From: NORP240 sp942492445 | GTDB taxonomy: Bacteria > Pseudomonadota > Gammaproteobacteria > Pseudomonadales > Pseudohongiellaceae | DNA: 64,000 bases | Reading direction: 5' to 3' | NCBI GenBank assembly: GCA_942492445.1 | Contig: CALOEW010000047.1 | Coordinates: forward strand, 1 to 64,000 | In this document: piece after piece, positions 18,413 through 27,763 of the stretch | Layout of the letters: each line of letters starts with the position of its first letter | Numbering within the stretch: position 1 is the first letter of the stretch | Notes under the pieces: model-generated | Databases searched by the model: none | What the model was told of the DNA's origin: nothing | Seen by the model: only the letters and a program-made list of their open reading frames with translations | Position numbers and translations under genes: made by a program

Positions 18413-19597
18413 TTGCATCTCAATAGAATACGTCAGGTCCTGCACGGAATTGTGCTGCTGACCTCAGCAACAACCCTGCCGGTACTGCCACTCACAGCCC
18501 AGGAGCAGATCTATAAGATTTATCGTGAGGGGCAGACGGTCGAGACGGGGCAGACTACGCCAGTCGATGCTTATCTGGCCTGGCTCGACGCCCGGATCAT
18601 CGAACAACACCTGCCCGGCGCGGCTGTGGCGTTGGTAACCAGAGATCAGGTAATCGCGGTGCGGACCTGGGGAGTGCGCAGTACTGACGACCCGCAATTG
18701 CTGACTGAAGATTCCCTGTTCCGTATTGCATCGGTTTCCAAAACGTTCGCCGGCACCGTGGCTTCCCTGGTAGTGAACCGCAATCTGCAGAGCTGGGAAA
18801 CGCCTATCACTGATGTATTACCACAGCTTCAAATCGGCACCGGAAGTGCGTCCCGAGCCATCACGCTGAAGAATATCGTCAGTCATACATCGGGCCTGAT
18901 GCCCCACGCCTATTCGAACATGCTGGATGCTGGCGTGGCCTATGAGAAAATCGTGGAGAAATTCCATGAGATACCCACGGTGTGTGATCCCGGACGCTGC
19001 TATGGCTATCAGAATGTGGTGTTTTCCCTGATCGCGGATGTAGTGGAAATTTCCACTCAGAAAAGTTATGAAGAGTTTCTGGTCGATGAACTGTTCAGGC
19101 CGCTGGGTATGGATCATGCTTCGACGGGCCTGGGGAACTTTATCGCCAGCAGCAACGCCACCAGCCCCCACCGCCAGGTACGCGGCAACTGGAAAACCAC
19201 CACCCACAATCCGGCCTACTATTCGGTGGCGCCGGCAGCAGGAATCAACGCCAGTGTCACGGATATGGCGATCTGGGCGCGGGCAAATCTTGGGGGATTC
19301 CCTGAAGTTCTGTCGGAGTCATTCCTCAGGCAGCAGCACGATCCGGTAGTGGAAACTCCGAGAGGAAACTATTTCAATCGCTGGGAGGGATTGCAGAAAG
19401 CGTATTATGCACTTGGTTGGCGAGTCTTCGACTACCGCGGACTGCGCGTTGTTCACCACGGTGGCGGAGTTCGGGGTTTTCGCTCGGAAGTGGCGTTGCT
19501 ACCGGACCGCAACCTCGGGCTGGTGGTGCTGCTCAACGAAGAGACCAAACTGGCTAATGATGTCGTACCGGCGTTTCTGGATACACTGCTGCAATAA
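18413..19597 (+). CDS. Secreted serine hydrolase, beta-lactamase/class C family
   Basis: A protein of about 394 residues with a signal peptide ending near PLTAQ. The nucleophile motif SVSK (Ser108, Lys111), the YQN motif (in CYGYQN) and the HHGGG (KTG-equivalent) motif place it among class C-like serine hydrolases. These include esterases and D-amino-acid peptidases as well as lactamases. TTG 18413 is chosen because it gives a clean signal peptide; the open frame extends to 18338. It is followed 62 bases later by a nitroreductase. Antibiotic resistance should not be assumed. Confidence 0.85.
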   Translation: MHLNRIRQVLHGIVLLTSATTLPVLPLTAQEQIYKIYREGQTVETGQTTPVDAYLAWLDARIIEQHLPGAAVALVTRDQVIAVRTWGVRSTDDPQLLTEDSLFRIASVSKTFAGTVASLVVNRNLQSWETPITDVLPQLQIGTGSASRAITLKNIVSHTSGLMPHAYSNMLDAGVAYEKIVEKFHEIPTVCDPGRCYGYQNVVFSLIADVVEISTQKSYEEFLVDELFRPLGMDHASTGLGNFIASSNATSPHRQVRGNWKTTTHNPAYYSVAPAAGINASVTDMAIWARANLGGFPEVLSESFLRQQHDPVVETPRGNYFNRWEGLQKAYYALGWRVFDYRGLRVVHHGGGVRGFRSEVALLPDRNLGLVVLLNEETKLANDVVPAFLDTLLQ

Positions 19598-19659
19598 AAA
19601 GTTTACCCTTTCACTCGACTATTCATCCGTACAATGGGACAACCCGGAGAAAGAGCGTT

Positions 19660-20397
19660 ATGAGTTCAGTCATAGAATTGCTGAAATCCCATCGCAGCAT
19701 TCGCAAATTCACGTCACAACCCATCGAGGAAGATCTATTCCGCCAACTCGTGGAGGCTGGACAGGGAGCAGCGACATCAAGTTTTCTGCAGGGAGGCACA
19801 CTCATCCGCGTGCGCAAACCCGAGGCACGTTCACAGCTCGCCACCCTGGCAGGAAATCAGCCCTATGTGGAGTCTGCAGCTGAGTTCCTGGTTTTCTGTG
19901 CCGACCTGAAGCGAGCCGGCAACTACTGCCGTGAGTACGGCAAACCCTTTGAGGGTGACTATACCGAGCACTTCATCATCGCCACGGTCGATGCAGCCCT
20001 GATGGCACAAAGCCTGGTGACGGCGGCAGAATCTGTGGGCCTGGGAATCTGTTACATTGGGGGTATTCGCAACAACCCGCGGGAGGTCAGCGATCTGTTG
20101 AAATTGCCGCGTGGCGTTTACCCGGTTTTCGGTCTGTGCCTGGGGTATCCCGATCAGATGCCGGAGTTGAAACCAAGACTGCCGGTATCAGTGATACTAA
20201 AAGACGAAGTCTACAATGAGGAGGGCGATGCCCAGGCAATCAGAGACTACGACGACACGATTCGTAATTACTATCAGACCCGGACCGGTGGCGGGCACGG
20301 TATCAGTTGGAGTGAACAGGTTGCAGTGTTGTTGTCAGAAAAATCAAGGCCGCACATGAAAGCGTTCCTTGCGGAACAGGGGTTCACTTTTCGCTAG
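19660..20397 (+). CDS. Oxygen-insensitive NADPH nitroreductase, NfsA/FRP type
   Basis: A 245-residue cytoplasmic flavoprotein. It opens with LKSHRSIRKFTSQPI, the FMN phosphate-binding region of the family. GICYIGGIRNNP contains the conserved glycines of the flavin site, and the C-terminal basic stretch (KSRPHMKAFLAEQGF) is typical of NfsA-like enzymes. It reduces nitro compounds, quinones or flavins with NADPH. ATG 19660 follows an AGAAAGAG site. Confidence 0.88.
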   Translation: MSSVIELLKSHRSIRKFTSQPIEEDLFRQLVEAGQGAATSSFLQGGTLIRVRKPEARSQLATLAGNQPYVESAAEFLVFCADLKRAGNYCREYGKPFEGDYTEHFIIATVDAALMAQSLVTAAESVGLGICYIGGIRNNPREVSDLLKLPRGVYPVFGLCLGYPDQMPELKPRLPVSVILKDEVYNEEGDAQAIRDYDDTIRNYYQTRTGGGHGISWSEQVAVLLSEKSRPHMKAFLAEQGFTFR

Positions 20398-20597
20398 CCC
20401 GCGAAGCAACGACTCGGGTTTCTCGTGCTCCGGAGCTCGGAAACTGCCTCCTGGGGCAGTAAGTGGCTGACTGCAGCACCGGGTTCGGCAGTGGGTCGAG
20501 GGTCCCTGGAGCGACTTGTCAGACGGTGCGTTTCCGCATTGGCCGATCGGCGCTACTATGAGTCCCTCGGAGATTTCTTAAACAGCTGTCAGGCAAT

Positions 20598-21224
20598 TTG
20601 CGGAGCTATGCCATGGTGAGAAACAGAATGCCCGATTCGGGTCGCGGCCGGCTCTTCAGGCCGGAACTGCTCGCTCTCCTGGCTTTATTCGTCAGTATGA
20701 AGTCCGTTGACGCGCAGCACCCTGGCCACGGTGGGCCGCAATTCGGAGTCAGCGCCTCAGCGGCAGGTATTGAGGCAGAAACCGTCCCGGCGGACGATTC
20801 CGTGCTTTCCTCGTCGCCCACCCAGGTTCTGTTGAATTTCAACCAGCCTGTCAGACTTGTCAAATTGGTGATCTATAGCCACCAGCGCGATTGGGTGGAC
20901 ATTGGCTTTCGCTACCAGCCGCGGTCGCTATCAACCTATGCCTGGCCGGTTCCCGCTCTGCTGCCGGCGGATTACTACTCGGTAAACTGGGCGATTCTGG
21001 AAGCCAATAACCGGCTGGTTAAAGGCAGTTTCAGCTTTTCTTTCGGTTCAGGCGCGGAAACTCCCTCGATCGTTATGGCGCGAGAGAGGAAGCAGAGTGA
21101 GAACGGCTTACTGCCGTCAGAATTGCGGGGTACCGGGACTGTGCCGGGGAGCATTCGCTTCAGTGATAAGCCTGCACCCCGATTCGAACCGCCGTTCGCC
21201 CCTGTGCTTGGCCAACCACGCTGA
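20598..21224 (+). CDS. CopC-like secreted protein
   Basis: A 208-residue protein with an N-terminal hydrophobic signal (residues about 20-38) followed by AQHPGHGG, a histidine-containing mature N-terminus. A CopC-like beta sandwich is suggested by VPADDSVLSSSPTQVLLNFN and by the closing strand NNRLVKGSFSFSF, which lacks the second histidine seen in CopC (GADGH). The last 60 residues are low in structure. It converges on a copper monooxygenase-like gene. The copper link is inference from the fold and the neighbour. Start could also be ATG 20613. Confidence 0.6.
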   Translation: MRSYAMVRNRMPDSGRGRLFRPELLALLALFVSMKSVDAQHPGHGGPQFGVSASAAGIEAETVPADDSVLSSSPTQVLLNFNQPVRLVKLVIYSHQRDWVDIGFRYQPRSLSTYAWPVPALLPADYYSVNWAILEANNRLVKGSFSFSFGSGAETPSIVMARERKQSENGLLPSELRGTGTVPGSIRFSDKPAPRFEPPFAPVLGQPR

Positions 21225-21311
21225 TTGGGCGGTCCTGGCCTTGCCACGCCTGCTGCGAAGGCCCGGTGTCGCCGGGCAAGCTCAGTCTCGGGGCACTTCA
21301 AAAAGCCAACA

Positions 21312-21342
21312 GGCGCAGGGCGCTACCGCGAAGCCCTGCGCC
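21312..21342. terminator. Perfect GC-rich hairpin between convergent genes
   Basis: A 10-bp perfect stem (GGCGCAGGGC with GCCCTGCGCC) with an 11-base loop lies between the convergent stops at 21224 and 21375. A weaker stem (GCCCGG/CCGGGC) lies at about 21258-21275. Neither has a T-tract, so termination may be weak or Rho-assisted. Confidence 0.5.
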
Positions 21343-21374
21343 GCGCCAGGCTGGCAGTGCTGCTGCCACAGTGG

Positions 21375-22814
21375 TCAATTGGCGGCCAGGTTGTCCGCCG
21401 GATCGTCACTGGACGCGGGAATCGGCGACACCAGCGGTGCCAGGCATAACGGACAACCGATTACATGATCGTTGGGGCCGAGGCCCAGCACTTCGCGACG
21501 TGTTGCCATTTCTTCAAAGAATTGGTCTTCGGTCAGCTTAACCCGGATACCCAGGTCGATGAACATGTTGGTCACCGAGCGATTGCCGGAGCCCTGCCAG
21601 TTGCGCGGATCCGGGACATTGGGATTACTATCAGTGTTGTTCATGTAACCGGTAATGTGCAGGATCGTGCCTTTTGGCAACAAAGGCTGGTGGTTGTCCG
21701 CGAAAGGATAGCCGCGCACCCAGTTGTGGTCATAGCCCACACAGGAAAGCGTTTCGACGGTATAGCCCCAGATCGCCTCCAGGCACATGCGCTCTCCCGG
21801 GGCGTGCAGGTGCGGCTCAAAGGTAACAAGTTTGGTGTGGTTCTCCAGAACGGTATAGGCATGCAACTCCTGATCTTTTTCATTGCCGGCAATACTGATA
21901 TCCACACCATTCCCCAGGCCGAAACGGACCGTTTGAAACTTCGGTTCGTAGCCTACAGGGTGGAAGCGAAAGCCGATTTCCAGATGGCCGGTGGTATTGC
22001 GTCCATTGGAATGCATATGCACGGAATCGGTAGCGAAAACCGACCCGGCTGGCAGCAGGCGGCCATTTTCCGGATCGAAAATGTCCGGATTCCGGCCGAC
22101 TTCGTGTACCGGCCAGCCGACGGTGCCACCGGCCTGAGGTTCGCCGTTTTCGTCATGCACCTCCGTCCGCCAGATCATGTGGTGGAAAATGTATCTGCCG
22201 CCGACAGTTTCCCTGCCGGTGCCGGCACTGGGTACGTCATTGACTTCTACGATCTCCACCGATTTTACGTAACGGTCCTGTTCCAGCCCTAGAGGCACGC
22301 GGGCCAGTTCGCCCCACCAGTCTGGGCGGCCCGCTTCCATAAAGAAGTCCTGGGTTGTAACCACCAGATCTGGCTCGCCGAGGCTCCATTTCAAGCTGTC
22401 ATCGAATACCAGGGGCTCCGGGGCAGCGGCCGGATCACCCTTGGCTGCACCGGTGCGGGCCCAAGTGGAAATCGCTGCGATTTCGTCGTCGCTCAGGGAA
22501 GGATCGTTTTTGAAGTGCTGGATGCCGATGTTCTTTTCCACGTACCAGGGAGGCATGGCGCCGGCACGGTCACGCAGCCCGGTCTTGTATTCGATCAGCC
22601 CGGCGAATGGAGCCACCTGTTCGTAAGTGACCAGTGGCATGGGGGCCACTCCCCCCTCGCGGTGGCAATGCTGGCAACTGCGTTGCAGAATCGGTTCGAT
22701 ATCCTGGTGAAATGTCACCTGCCCGGCACTCTGGGCCGTGCCCGACGCGGGCCAGAGCAAGGCACCGGTGAGCGCCACCAGGCCAGTCAACTTCAGGAGG
22801 GCGAAGATTCTCAT
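21375..22814 (-). CDS. Cytochrome c / copper type II monooxygenase-like protein
   Basis: A 479-residue secreted protein. After a signal peptide (about 28 residues) comes a single haem-binding motif CQHCH (47-51) in a small cytochrome c domain with the axial-ligand candidate GAMPPW. The rest resembles the peptidylglycine alpha-hydroxylating monooxygenase (PHM) fold: HHM at 211-213, HMH at 266-268 and PHLH at 334-337, all candidate copper ligands. ATG 22814 has a GGGGAG site; an upstream extension to 22907 is unlikely. The haem domain could feed electrons to the copper site. It faces a CopC-like gene. The substrate is unknown. Confidence 0.75.
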   Translation of the reverse strand: MRIFALLKLTGLVALTGALLWPASGTAQSAGQVTFHQDIEPILQRSCQHCHREGGVAPMPLVTYEQVAPFAGLIEYKTGLRDRAGAMPPWYVEKNIGIQHFKNDPSLSDDEIAAISTWARTGAAKGDPAAAPEPLVFDDSLKWSLGEPDLVVTTQDFFMEAGRPDWWGELARVPLGLEQDRYVKSVEIVEVNDVPSAGTGRETVGGRYIFHHMIWRTEVHDENGEPQAGGTVGWPVHEVGRNPDIFDPENGRLLPAGSVFATDSVHMHSNGRNTTGHLEIGFRFHPVGYEPKFQTVRFGLGNGVDISIAGNEKDQELHAYTVLENHTKLVTFEPHLHAPGERMCLEAIWGYTVETLSCVGYDHNWVRGYPFADNHQPLLPKGTILHITGYMNNTDSNPNVPDPRNWQGSGNRSVTNMFIDLGIRVKLTEDQFFEEMATRREVLGLGPNDHVIGCPLCLAPLVSPIPASSDDPADNLAAN

Positions 22815-23079
22815 GGGTTGATCTCCCCGTAATAGATTGGCTGTGAAAAAATAGCTTCTGCGCATTGTGTCACCATAACGGTTCCTGTTTTCCAGGACCG
22901 GGGCCAACCTGGCATGCAGGCTGCAGACCCGACTTCGAAAGGTAGGTTAGCGCAGAACGACGGTATGGGGAAGAGCAATTGAAAACGTCAGGGCGGTGCA
23001 CTTCCCAAGTCTGCCGGCATTGCCAACGGAACTCGTGGGATTGCCCTGAAACAAATTCCGGCAGTTTCGTAACTGACTG

Positions 23080-23862
23080 CTATTCATGGAATTTTTGTTC
23101 TTCCGGGTCACGAAGCAGCGCAATCAGGTTGCTGCTGGCGAGCAGGGCGACTGTAGCCACAAGGAATGCGAAGGTAAACCACTGCAGGGCGTAGGACAGA
23201 TGCGTGTCTATGTCGACATTGGTTTCGGGCCAGTGTCTGACCAGCATGCCTGGCTGACCCTCCGTCAGCCGGACCAGGTAGGGAAATAACGGTTCTGCGA
23301 AGATGCGATCCAAAACTTCGATTTCCACACTTCTCACTCTCAGAGGCCAGATGCGCGCGTCAACCTGGCTGGACAGCACCGGTTGGTCGGCATCCGGCAC
23401 GTGAATCTGTGCTGTGAGCGCTACCGGACCCTCTACCGGGCGTGTGCTGGGAGGTGTGTCGGGAGGCAGAATGCCACTGGTCCAGCCGCGACTGACAAGC
23501 ACCAGTGACCCATTGCCGGCAATACGAAACGGGGTGACGACTTCATAGCCGATCTGACCGTTAAAGAACTGGGCAAGCACCAGGATCGTGTGTGCGTTGT
23601 CATAACTCCCAGCCAGTGAAACATGCAGATTTTTTAATTCTGAAGGCTGTGTTCCGGTCAGGTCGATAGTCTCAATCGGGCTGGCATTCTGCAATTGTTG
23701 CTGGTCGAAGGCCGCCTGGGCTGCCAGTTTTTCTCCGGCACGATCCAGTTGCCAGGTGCCGAGCCTGACAAGACCGAAAACGGCAAACAGCACAGAAGCC
23801 AGAATCAACCAGTTGATGCGGATCCGCAGCCGGCGCAAAGACCAGGTGTAAGTGGGGCCCAT
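23080..23862 (-). CDS. SURF1-family protein
   Basis: A 260-residue inner-membrane protein with the SURF1 layout: a TM helix near residues 17-36 followed by LGTWQLDRA, a periplasmic domain containing LVSRGWTSG, and a second TM helix near 225-247 preceded by HLSYALQWFTFA. SURF1 helps insert haem a into cytochrome c oxidase subunit I. The usual cox neighbours are not in this window, so the operon has been rearranged or the gene stands alone here. It is followed on the same strand by nothing related to respiration. Confidence 0.9.
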   Translation of the reverse strand: MGPTYTWSLRRLRIRINWLILASVLFAVFGLVRLGTWQLDRAGEKLAAQAAFDQQQLQNASPIETIDLTGTQPSELKNLHVSLAGSYDNAHTILVLAQFFNGQIGYEVVTPFRIAGNGSLVLVSRGWTSGILPPDTPPSTRPVEGPVALTAQIHVPDADQPVLSSQVDARIWPLRVRSVEIEVLDRIFAEPLFPYLVRLTEGQPGMLVRHWPETNVDIDTHLSYALQWFTFAFLVATVALLASSNLIALLRDPEEQKFHE

Positions 23863-23882
23863 AGAATTAACCAGTACTTCCG

Positions 23883-24806
23883 TCAGGCCAGCAGGGGGTC
23901 GATGTAAATTTCCATCTCCCGGCGCAAGGCGGTGTCCGGCAATCTTCCCACGGCAGCCCGAAGGTTGTCCTCCGCGTGGTGGGGCTTGGTGGTCCCCGGT
24001 ATCGGAATAATGGCGCCGGGATGTGAATAGACATACTTCAGGAAAACCTGAGCCCAGCTGGTGGCGTCGATTTCCCGGGCCCAGTCTGGGAGCGGATGGT
24101 CGCCGACAGCGGTAAACAGCCTGCCACGACCAAAGGGCAGGTTTACCAGCACTGCGATTCCCCGATCCTGCGCCAGGGGCAGCAATCGCTCCGCCGCTCC
24201 CCGGTTTCCCAGCGAATAGTCCACCTGGATAAAATCCAGCGGATGATCCCGCATGATGCGCTCCAGTTCTGCGTACTGCCTGTCATTTGAAGTGGTCACG
24301 CCGATATGTCGAAACCGTCCCTGCGCTTTCCAGGCCTCCATTGTCGGCAGTTGCGCCTGGACGCCCCGAAGGTTATGGACCTGCATGAGGTCGAACTGAT
24401 CGCCACCGAGACGCCCGAAAGACTCCTCCATCCGTGCTGCTCCCCGGTCACGGGACTCCCGGTCCACCTTTGTGGCTACCCAGAGGTCCTCGCGGATGCC
24501 AAGGCGCCGCATTATGTTGCCGATTACTTCTTCGGAGTTGCCATAATTTGGAGAAGTATCGATCACTTTTCCTCCCAGCCGGTGGAAAGTGGCGAATGTC
24601 TGCTGAAATTCGTCAGCCTGAGTGGCATTGTCAGGTCCGCGATAGTTGCGGCAACCTATGCCGACGCTGGGAAGACGCTGGCCGGATGAGGGAATGGTGG
24701 TCATGTTATAAGTGCTTCTCTGGGCCAAAACTGGGCTGCAGGGGAAACTGCCGGCCAGGCTGGCCACAGCACCCGCCTTGATGAGTTGTCTTCTGGTTAA
24801 CGTCAT
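23883..24806 (-). CDS. Aldo/keto reductase with Tat-type signal
   Basis: A 307-residue TIM-barrel reductase. The N-terminus TRRQLIKAGAVASLAG is a twin-arginine export signal, so the enzyme should be periplasmic. The catalytic tetrad is seen as Asp and Tyr in IDTSPNYG, Lys in VATKVD and His in MQVHNL. A C-terminal PIPGTTKPHHAEDN segment contacts the cofactor. Exported aldo-keto reductases of this type are common in proteobacteria with unknown substrates. It ends 21 bases before the SURF1 start, so the two may be co-transcribed. Confidence 0.88.
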   Translation of the reverse strand: MTLTRRQLIKAGAVASLAGSFPCSPVLAQRSTYNMTTIPSSGQRLPSVGIGCRNYRGPDNATQADEFQQTFATFHRLGGKVIDTSPNYGNSEEVIGNIMRRLGIREDLWVATKVDRESRDRGAARMEESFGRLGGDQFDLMQVHNLRGVQAQLPTMEAWKAQGRFRHIGVTTSNDRQYAELERIMRDHPLDFIQVDYSLGNRGAAERLLPLAQDRGIAVLVNLPFGRGRLFTAVGDHPLPDWAREIDATSWAQVFLKYVYSHPGAIIPIPGTTKPHHAEDNLRAAVGRLPDTALRREMEIYIDPLLA

Positions 24807-25091
24807 TTCTGGGTACCTTCAGAAGCTACCGGAATTGTTGCCACCATGATACTGCCAGGGGCACCAAAAATCATGTCCGGTAACGTGTCGAGCGTATATG
24901 CTGCTGAGGCAGGGTGGCAGACAGCATAGGTTCCTTAGTGAAGTCGTGAGAAGCCGTTTTCCTTTCCGGGATAGACGCACAGAATGACTGTGTTAGAATC
25001 GGTCGACGGTTGTTACTCGACGAGAAACACCTCAAGCCACATCTGACGCACGGTCGGATCCGAAACGATGAATAATAAAAGGGTGGTTGCA

Positions 25092-25922
25092 ATGAACCTT
25101 TTCAACATACGGCGCAAGGCGCTGACACTTCTAACCTCAGGTTTACTAGCCTTTACGGCTCACGCAGCGGAAGATTTTTCACCGCCGATGCTTGCTGATG
25201 GCACGCCGGATTTTAACGGAATCTGGCAGGCATTGGGCTCGGCTAACTGGGATATCGAGCCTCATGCGGCAGATTTCCCGCCAATACCGGATCTTGGTGC
25301 CTGGGGTTCTGTGCCGGCCGGGCTCGGCGTGGTGATCGGAGGGGAAATTCCCTATACCCCGGCAGCGCGGGCTCAACAGCAGGAAAATAAAAGCAACTGG
25401 CTGGAGCAGGACCCCTACGTCAAATGCTACATGCCTGGCATACCGAGGGCCAATTATCTGCCCTTTCCATTCCAGATCGTGCAGTCTCCCGGTCACATTA
25501 TTATGGCTTATGAGTTTGCCAGTGCCAGCCGGATAGTCTATATGAACAGGCCCGATTTCGAAGCGCCGGTTTACAGCTGGATGGGCCACTCAAGGGGACA
25601 CTTCGAGGGTAACACCCTGGTTATCGATGTGACAGATCAGATGCCGGATTCCTGGCTGGACCACGCTGGTAACCACCATACCGAGGCATTACGGGTTACC
25701 GAGCGATACACTCACATGGGACCCAACACGCTGATGTACGAGGCGACCCTTGAAGATCCCAATGTGTACACGCGACCCTGGACGATCAGAATGCCGCTGT
25801 ACCGTCGACTTGAGGAGAACATGCAGCTATTGGAATTCAAGTGTGTAGAGTTCGTTGAAGAAATGATGTACGGACACCTGCGCAGGGTTACCGATGAGGA
25901 TGATCAACGACCAAACAATTGA
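25092..25922 (+). CDS. Secreted hypothetical protein
   Basis: A 276-residue protein with a signal peptide ending in AHAA, then DGTPDFNGIWQ. This opening and the later MGHSRGHFEGNTLVIDV, TDQ and ERYT...MYEATLEDP segments are characteristic of a large uncharacterised secreted family that is frequent in Acidobacteria and marine gammaproteobacteria, where it often occurs in many copies. ATG 25092 gives the best signal peptide; an upstream ATG at 25068 exists. An intrinsic terminator follows directly. No function is known to me. Confidence 0.75.
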   Translation: MNLFNIRRKALTLLTSGLLAFTAHAAEDFSPPMLADGTPDFNGIWQALGSANWDIEPHAADFPPIPDLGAWGSVPAGLGVVIGGEIPYTPAARAQQQENKSNWLEQDPYVKCYMPGIPRANYLPFPFQIVQSPGHIIMAYEFASASRIVYMNRPDFEAPVYSWMGHSRGHFEGNTLVIDVTDQMPDSWLDHAGNHHTEALRVTERYTHMGPNTLMYEATLEDPNVYTRPWTIRMPLYRRLEENMQLLEFKCVEFVEEMMYGHLRRVTDEDDQRPNN

Positions 25923-25941
25923 TTCTCATTCTCCACCGCAA

Positions 25942-25972
25942 AAAAAAACCCGCTTTCAAGCGGGTTTTTTTT
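25942..25972. terminator. Bidirectional intrinsic terminator
   Basis: A run of A residues, a perfect stem ACCCGCTT/AAGCGGGT and a run of eight T residues lie between convergent genes ending at 25922 and 26027. The A and T tracts on both sides let it serve both strands. Confidence 0.9.
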
Positions 25973-26026
25973 GCTGTAACGCCAGTCATTGCAGTTGAAG
26001 GTCAGTCAATCGGGGCAGGGCCTCCA

Positions 26027-26470
26027 TTACAGGCCTACCACTCTACGTGCCCGCATTGAGTTGCCTGTATTGCTGGTGTGCTGCAGGCCGAAGTCGTAGT
26101 CCTGTTCGAATTCTTCTACGGAAAGTGAGCTATATACTTTCATCTCGTAGCCCATGTCCTGGTTTTTTACCAATGGTTCCATGCAAACACCGGACAGAGA
26201 GATGGTTTTCTGGTTGTCAGTCGATGAAATAGTGGCGCTTCGTCCTTTGCGAAAAGTCTCGCCAGGCGCGGGCGGGAATACGTTGTCCAATACGAAAATC
26301 TTGTGATCGCGATTGAATGCGGTTACACGACTGGAGTAACAGCGACTATCTCCGTCAAACTTTACCGTAACTGGTTTTCCGGAATTACGAAGTCTCTCCA
26401 GTGCCGTAGCGACATCATTGTAGTCACGCTTGCCGGACGTTATTTCACCTAGTTTCTGAAATATATTCAT
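26027..26470 (-). CDS. Hypothetical protein, possibly YcgR-N/PilZ-like
   Basis: A 147-residue soluble protein starting MNIFQKLGEITSGKRDYND. The middle (GKPVTVKFDGDSRCYSSRV, then KIFVLDNVFPPAPGETFRKG) has the spacing of the N-terminal beta-barrel of YcgR-type flagellar brake proteins, where a VLD-x-xxP motif is typical. The RxxxR c-di-GMP motif of a PilZ domain is not visible, so this is a weak guess. It is the last gene before a 1.6-kb gene-free region and shares a bidirectional terminator with the upstream secreted protein. Confidence 0.5.
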   Translation of the reverse strand: MNIFQKLGEITSGKRDYNDVATALERLRNSGKPVTVKFDGDSRCYSSRVTAFNRDHKIFVLDNVFPPAPGETFRKGRSATISSTDNQKTISLSGVCMEPLVKNQDMGYEMKVYSSLSVEEFEQDYDFGLQHTSNTGNSMRARRVVGL

Positions 26471-27051
26471 AGCGTCGTCACTCTCAAATTCCGTTTATTT
26501 AGACTTAACATCGTTGTCGCTACGTTATTCTTTAACGAATAGTTCAATTGCGCAATTCATCTGGATTGACGGATCAATTGGTGAAAAGCGATTCCGTAAC
26601 TCACGGAAACAATAATATGTGTTCCAGTGCCGGTTGCGCTGTGACTTGTTTCACAATCCCGCTCATATCGCTGAAAGGTGCGGAAACAGGGCCTCTCAGG
26701 CGATTTTTCCGGTTCTGGAATAGTTCTTTCGGACACCGATTGTGATGCCGGTCACGCTTTGGCTGCCCTTGGCCAGCGATGCTTGTTCCCGGTTTCGGCC
26801 TGGATCAGGCTGTGTCCGGGAGCTTTTATGAATCTGCCAGAACACGGGTATTCCCAGTTCGAGTCGCGAAGGTAAAGGCTTTCCCGCTGTGCATGGTGCT
26901 TCGCGGCAATGCCCGGCAGACTTCTGCTCAGCGTTAGGGGATTTGATCAGCGCTTCCTTATCTGTTGGAATCCAAAAAAGCGATCCTTGCCGTGTGCCCA
27001 GGCTCTTAGGGTTAAGTGTCGGAGATCGATTTTTAGCTAGCGTGGTGTTCT

Positions 27052-27324
27052 GCTTTCAAGGGGTTGGAGGGTTGTCTGGTATTCGTGTATTCGTGGAATT
27101 GTGATATTGAGGCTTCGAGCGGCGCGCCCGGCAGGGGTATCCTGTGGCTGCGGACCGCGCCCCTCCGGGGTGCCCTCACTCAGAAAAATGCCCTGGAAAG
27201 CGGTCATTTTTCCTCCCTCGGCGCTGGTCCTTTTATTGCAGCCCCAGGACACCCCTGCCGGCCACGCCTTGGTTGAGTGCGGGTTTCCTCGTTCAGCGAC
27301 CTCGATTCCTGCGATCAGTTAATG
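27052..27324 (+). repeat. Structured repeat, copy A
   Basis: About 273 bases, roughly 90% identical by eye to copy B. The core is an outer inverted pair, 24 bases at 27128-27151 facing 27238-27261 (22 of 24 positions paired), enclosing an inner stem GAAAAATG (27183-27190) facing CATTTTTC (27205-27212) around a 14-base loop. A flank with TATTCGTGTATTCGTGGAA precedes the arms. Confidence 0.8.
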
Positions 27325-27394
27325 CATGACGCACGGCAGATTCATTTGTGGTTTCTTCAACCCCACCGGCTATTGGTTGCCACAGGATTTGACC

Positions 27395-27565
27395 TCTGGC
27401 ACTGAGCACCGGTCCAGGGGAGTCTGAGGACGGAGCAATAAAAACGCAGCACCGATCGACCGAGGGAGACCGTTTTCCAGGGCTCCCGACCGAGTGAGGG
27501 AACCCCGGAGGGGTGCAAGTTGCGGAGGATCAGACTCCCCTGGGGCGGTGCGGCCTGCCGGTAAC
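27395..27565 (-). repeat. Structured repeat, inverted diverged copy C
   Basis: Aligns in reverse orientation with copies A and B through GTGAGGG, ACCCCGGAGGGG and the loop CCGTTTTCCAGGG. Its outer arms are a perfect 14-bp pair (27414-27427 with 27530-27543) of different sequence from A and B. Its inner stem is GGGAG/CTCCC instead of GAAAAATG/CATTTTTC. Both differences keep the pairing. Confidence 0.7.
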
Positions 27566-27763
27566 AGAAAATCCCGATAGGATACGACCACCCAATGGGC
27601 AGACTCTACTGAGTTTCTTATACCTCGTACCGGCGTTAACTGGCATTGCTGTTGCGAGTTCTCAACCGTCGGATTTCACAGAATCGATGCTTGCATTGTG
27701 CTCAAGCTCTTATGGTGAAAAATCCGGGAGAACTGAATGGGAAAATCAGCAAGTGTGCAGTTT

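Noticed and set aside
18413..19597. A beta-lactamase resistance gene
   Set aside because: The motifs fit the wide class C-like hydrolase family, most of which are esterases or peptidases; no resistance context.
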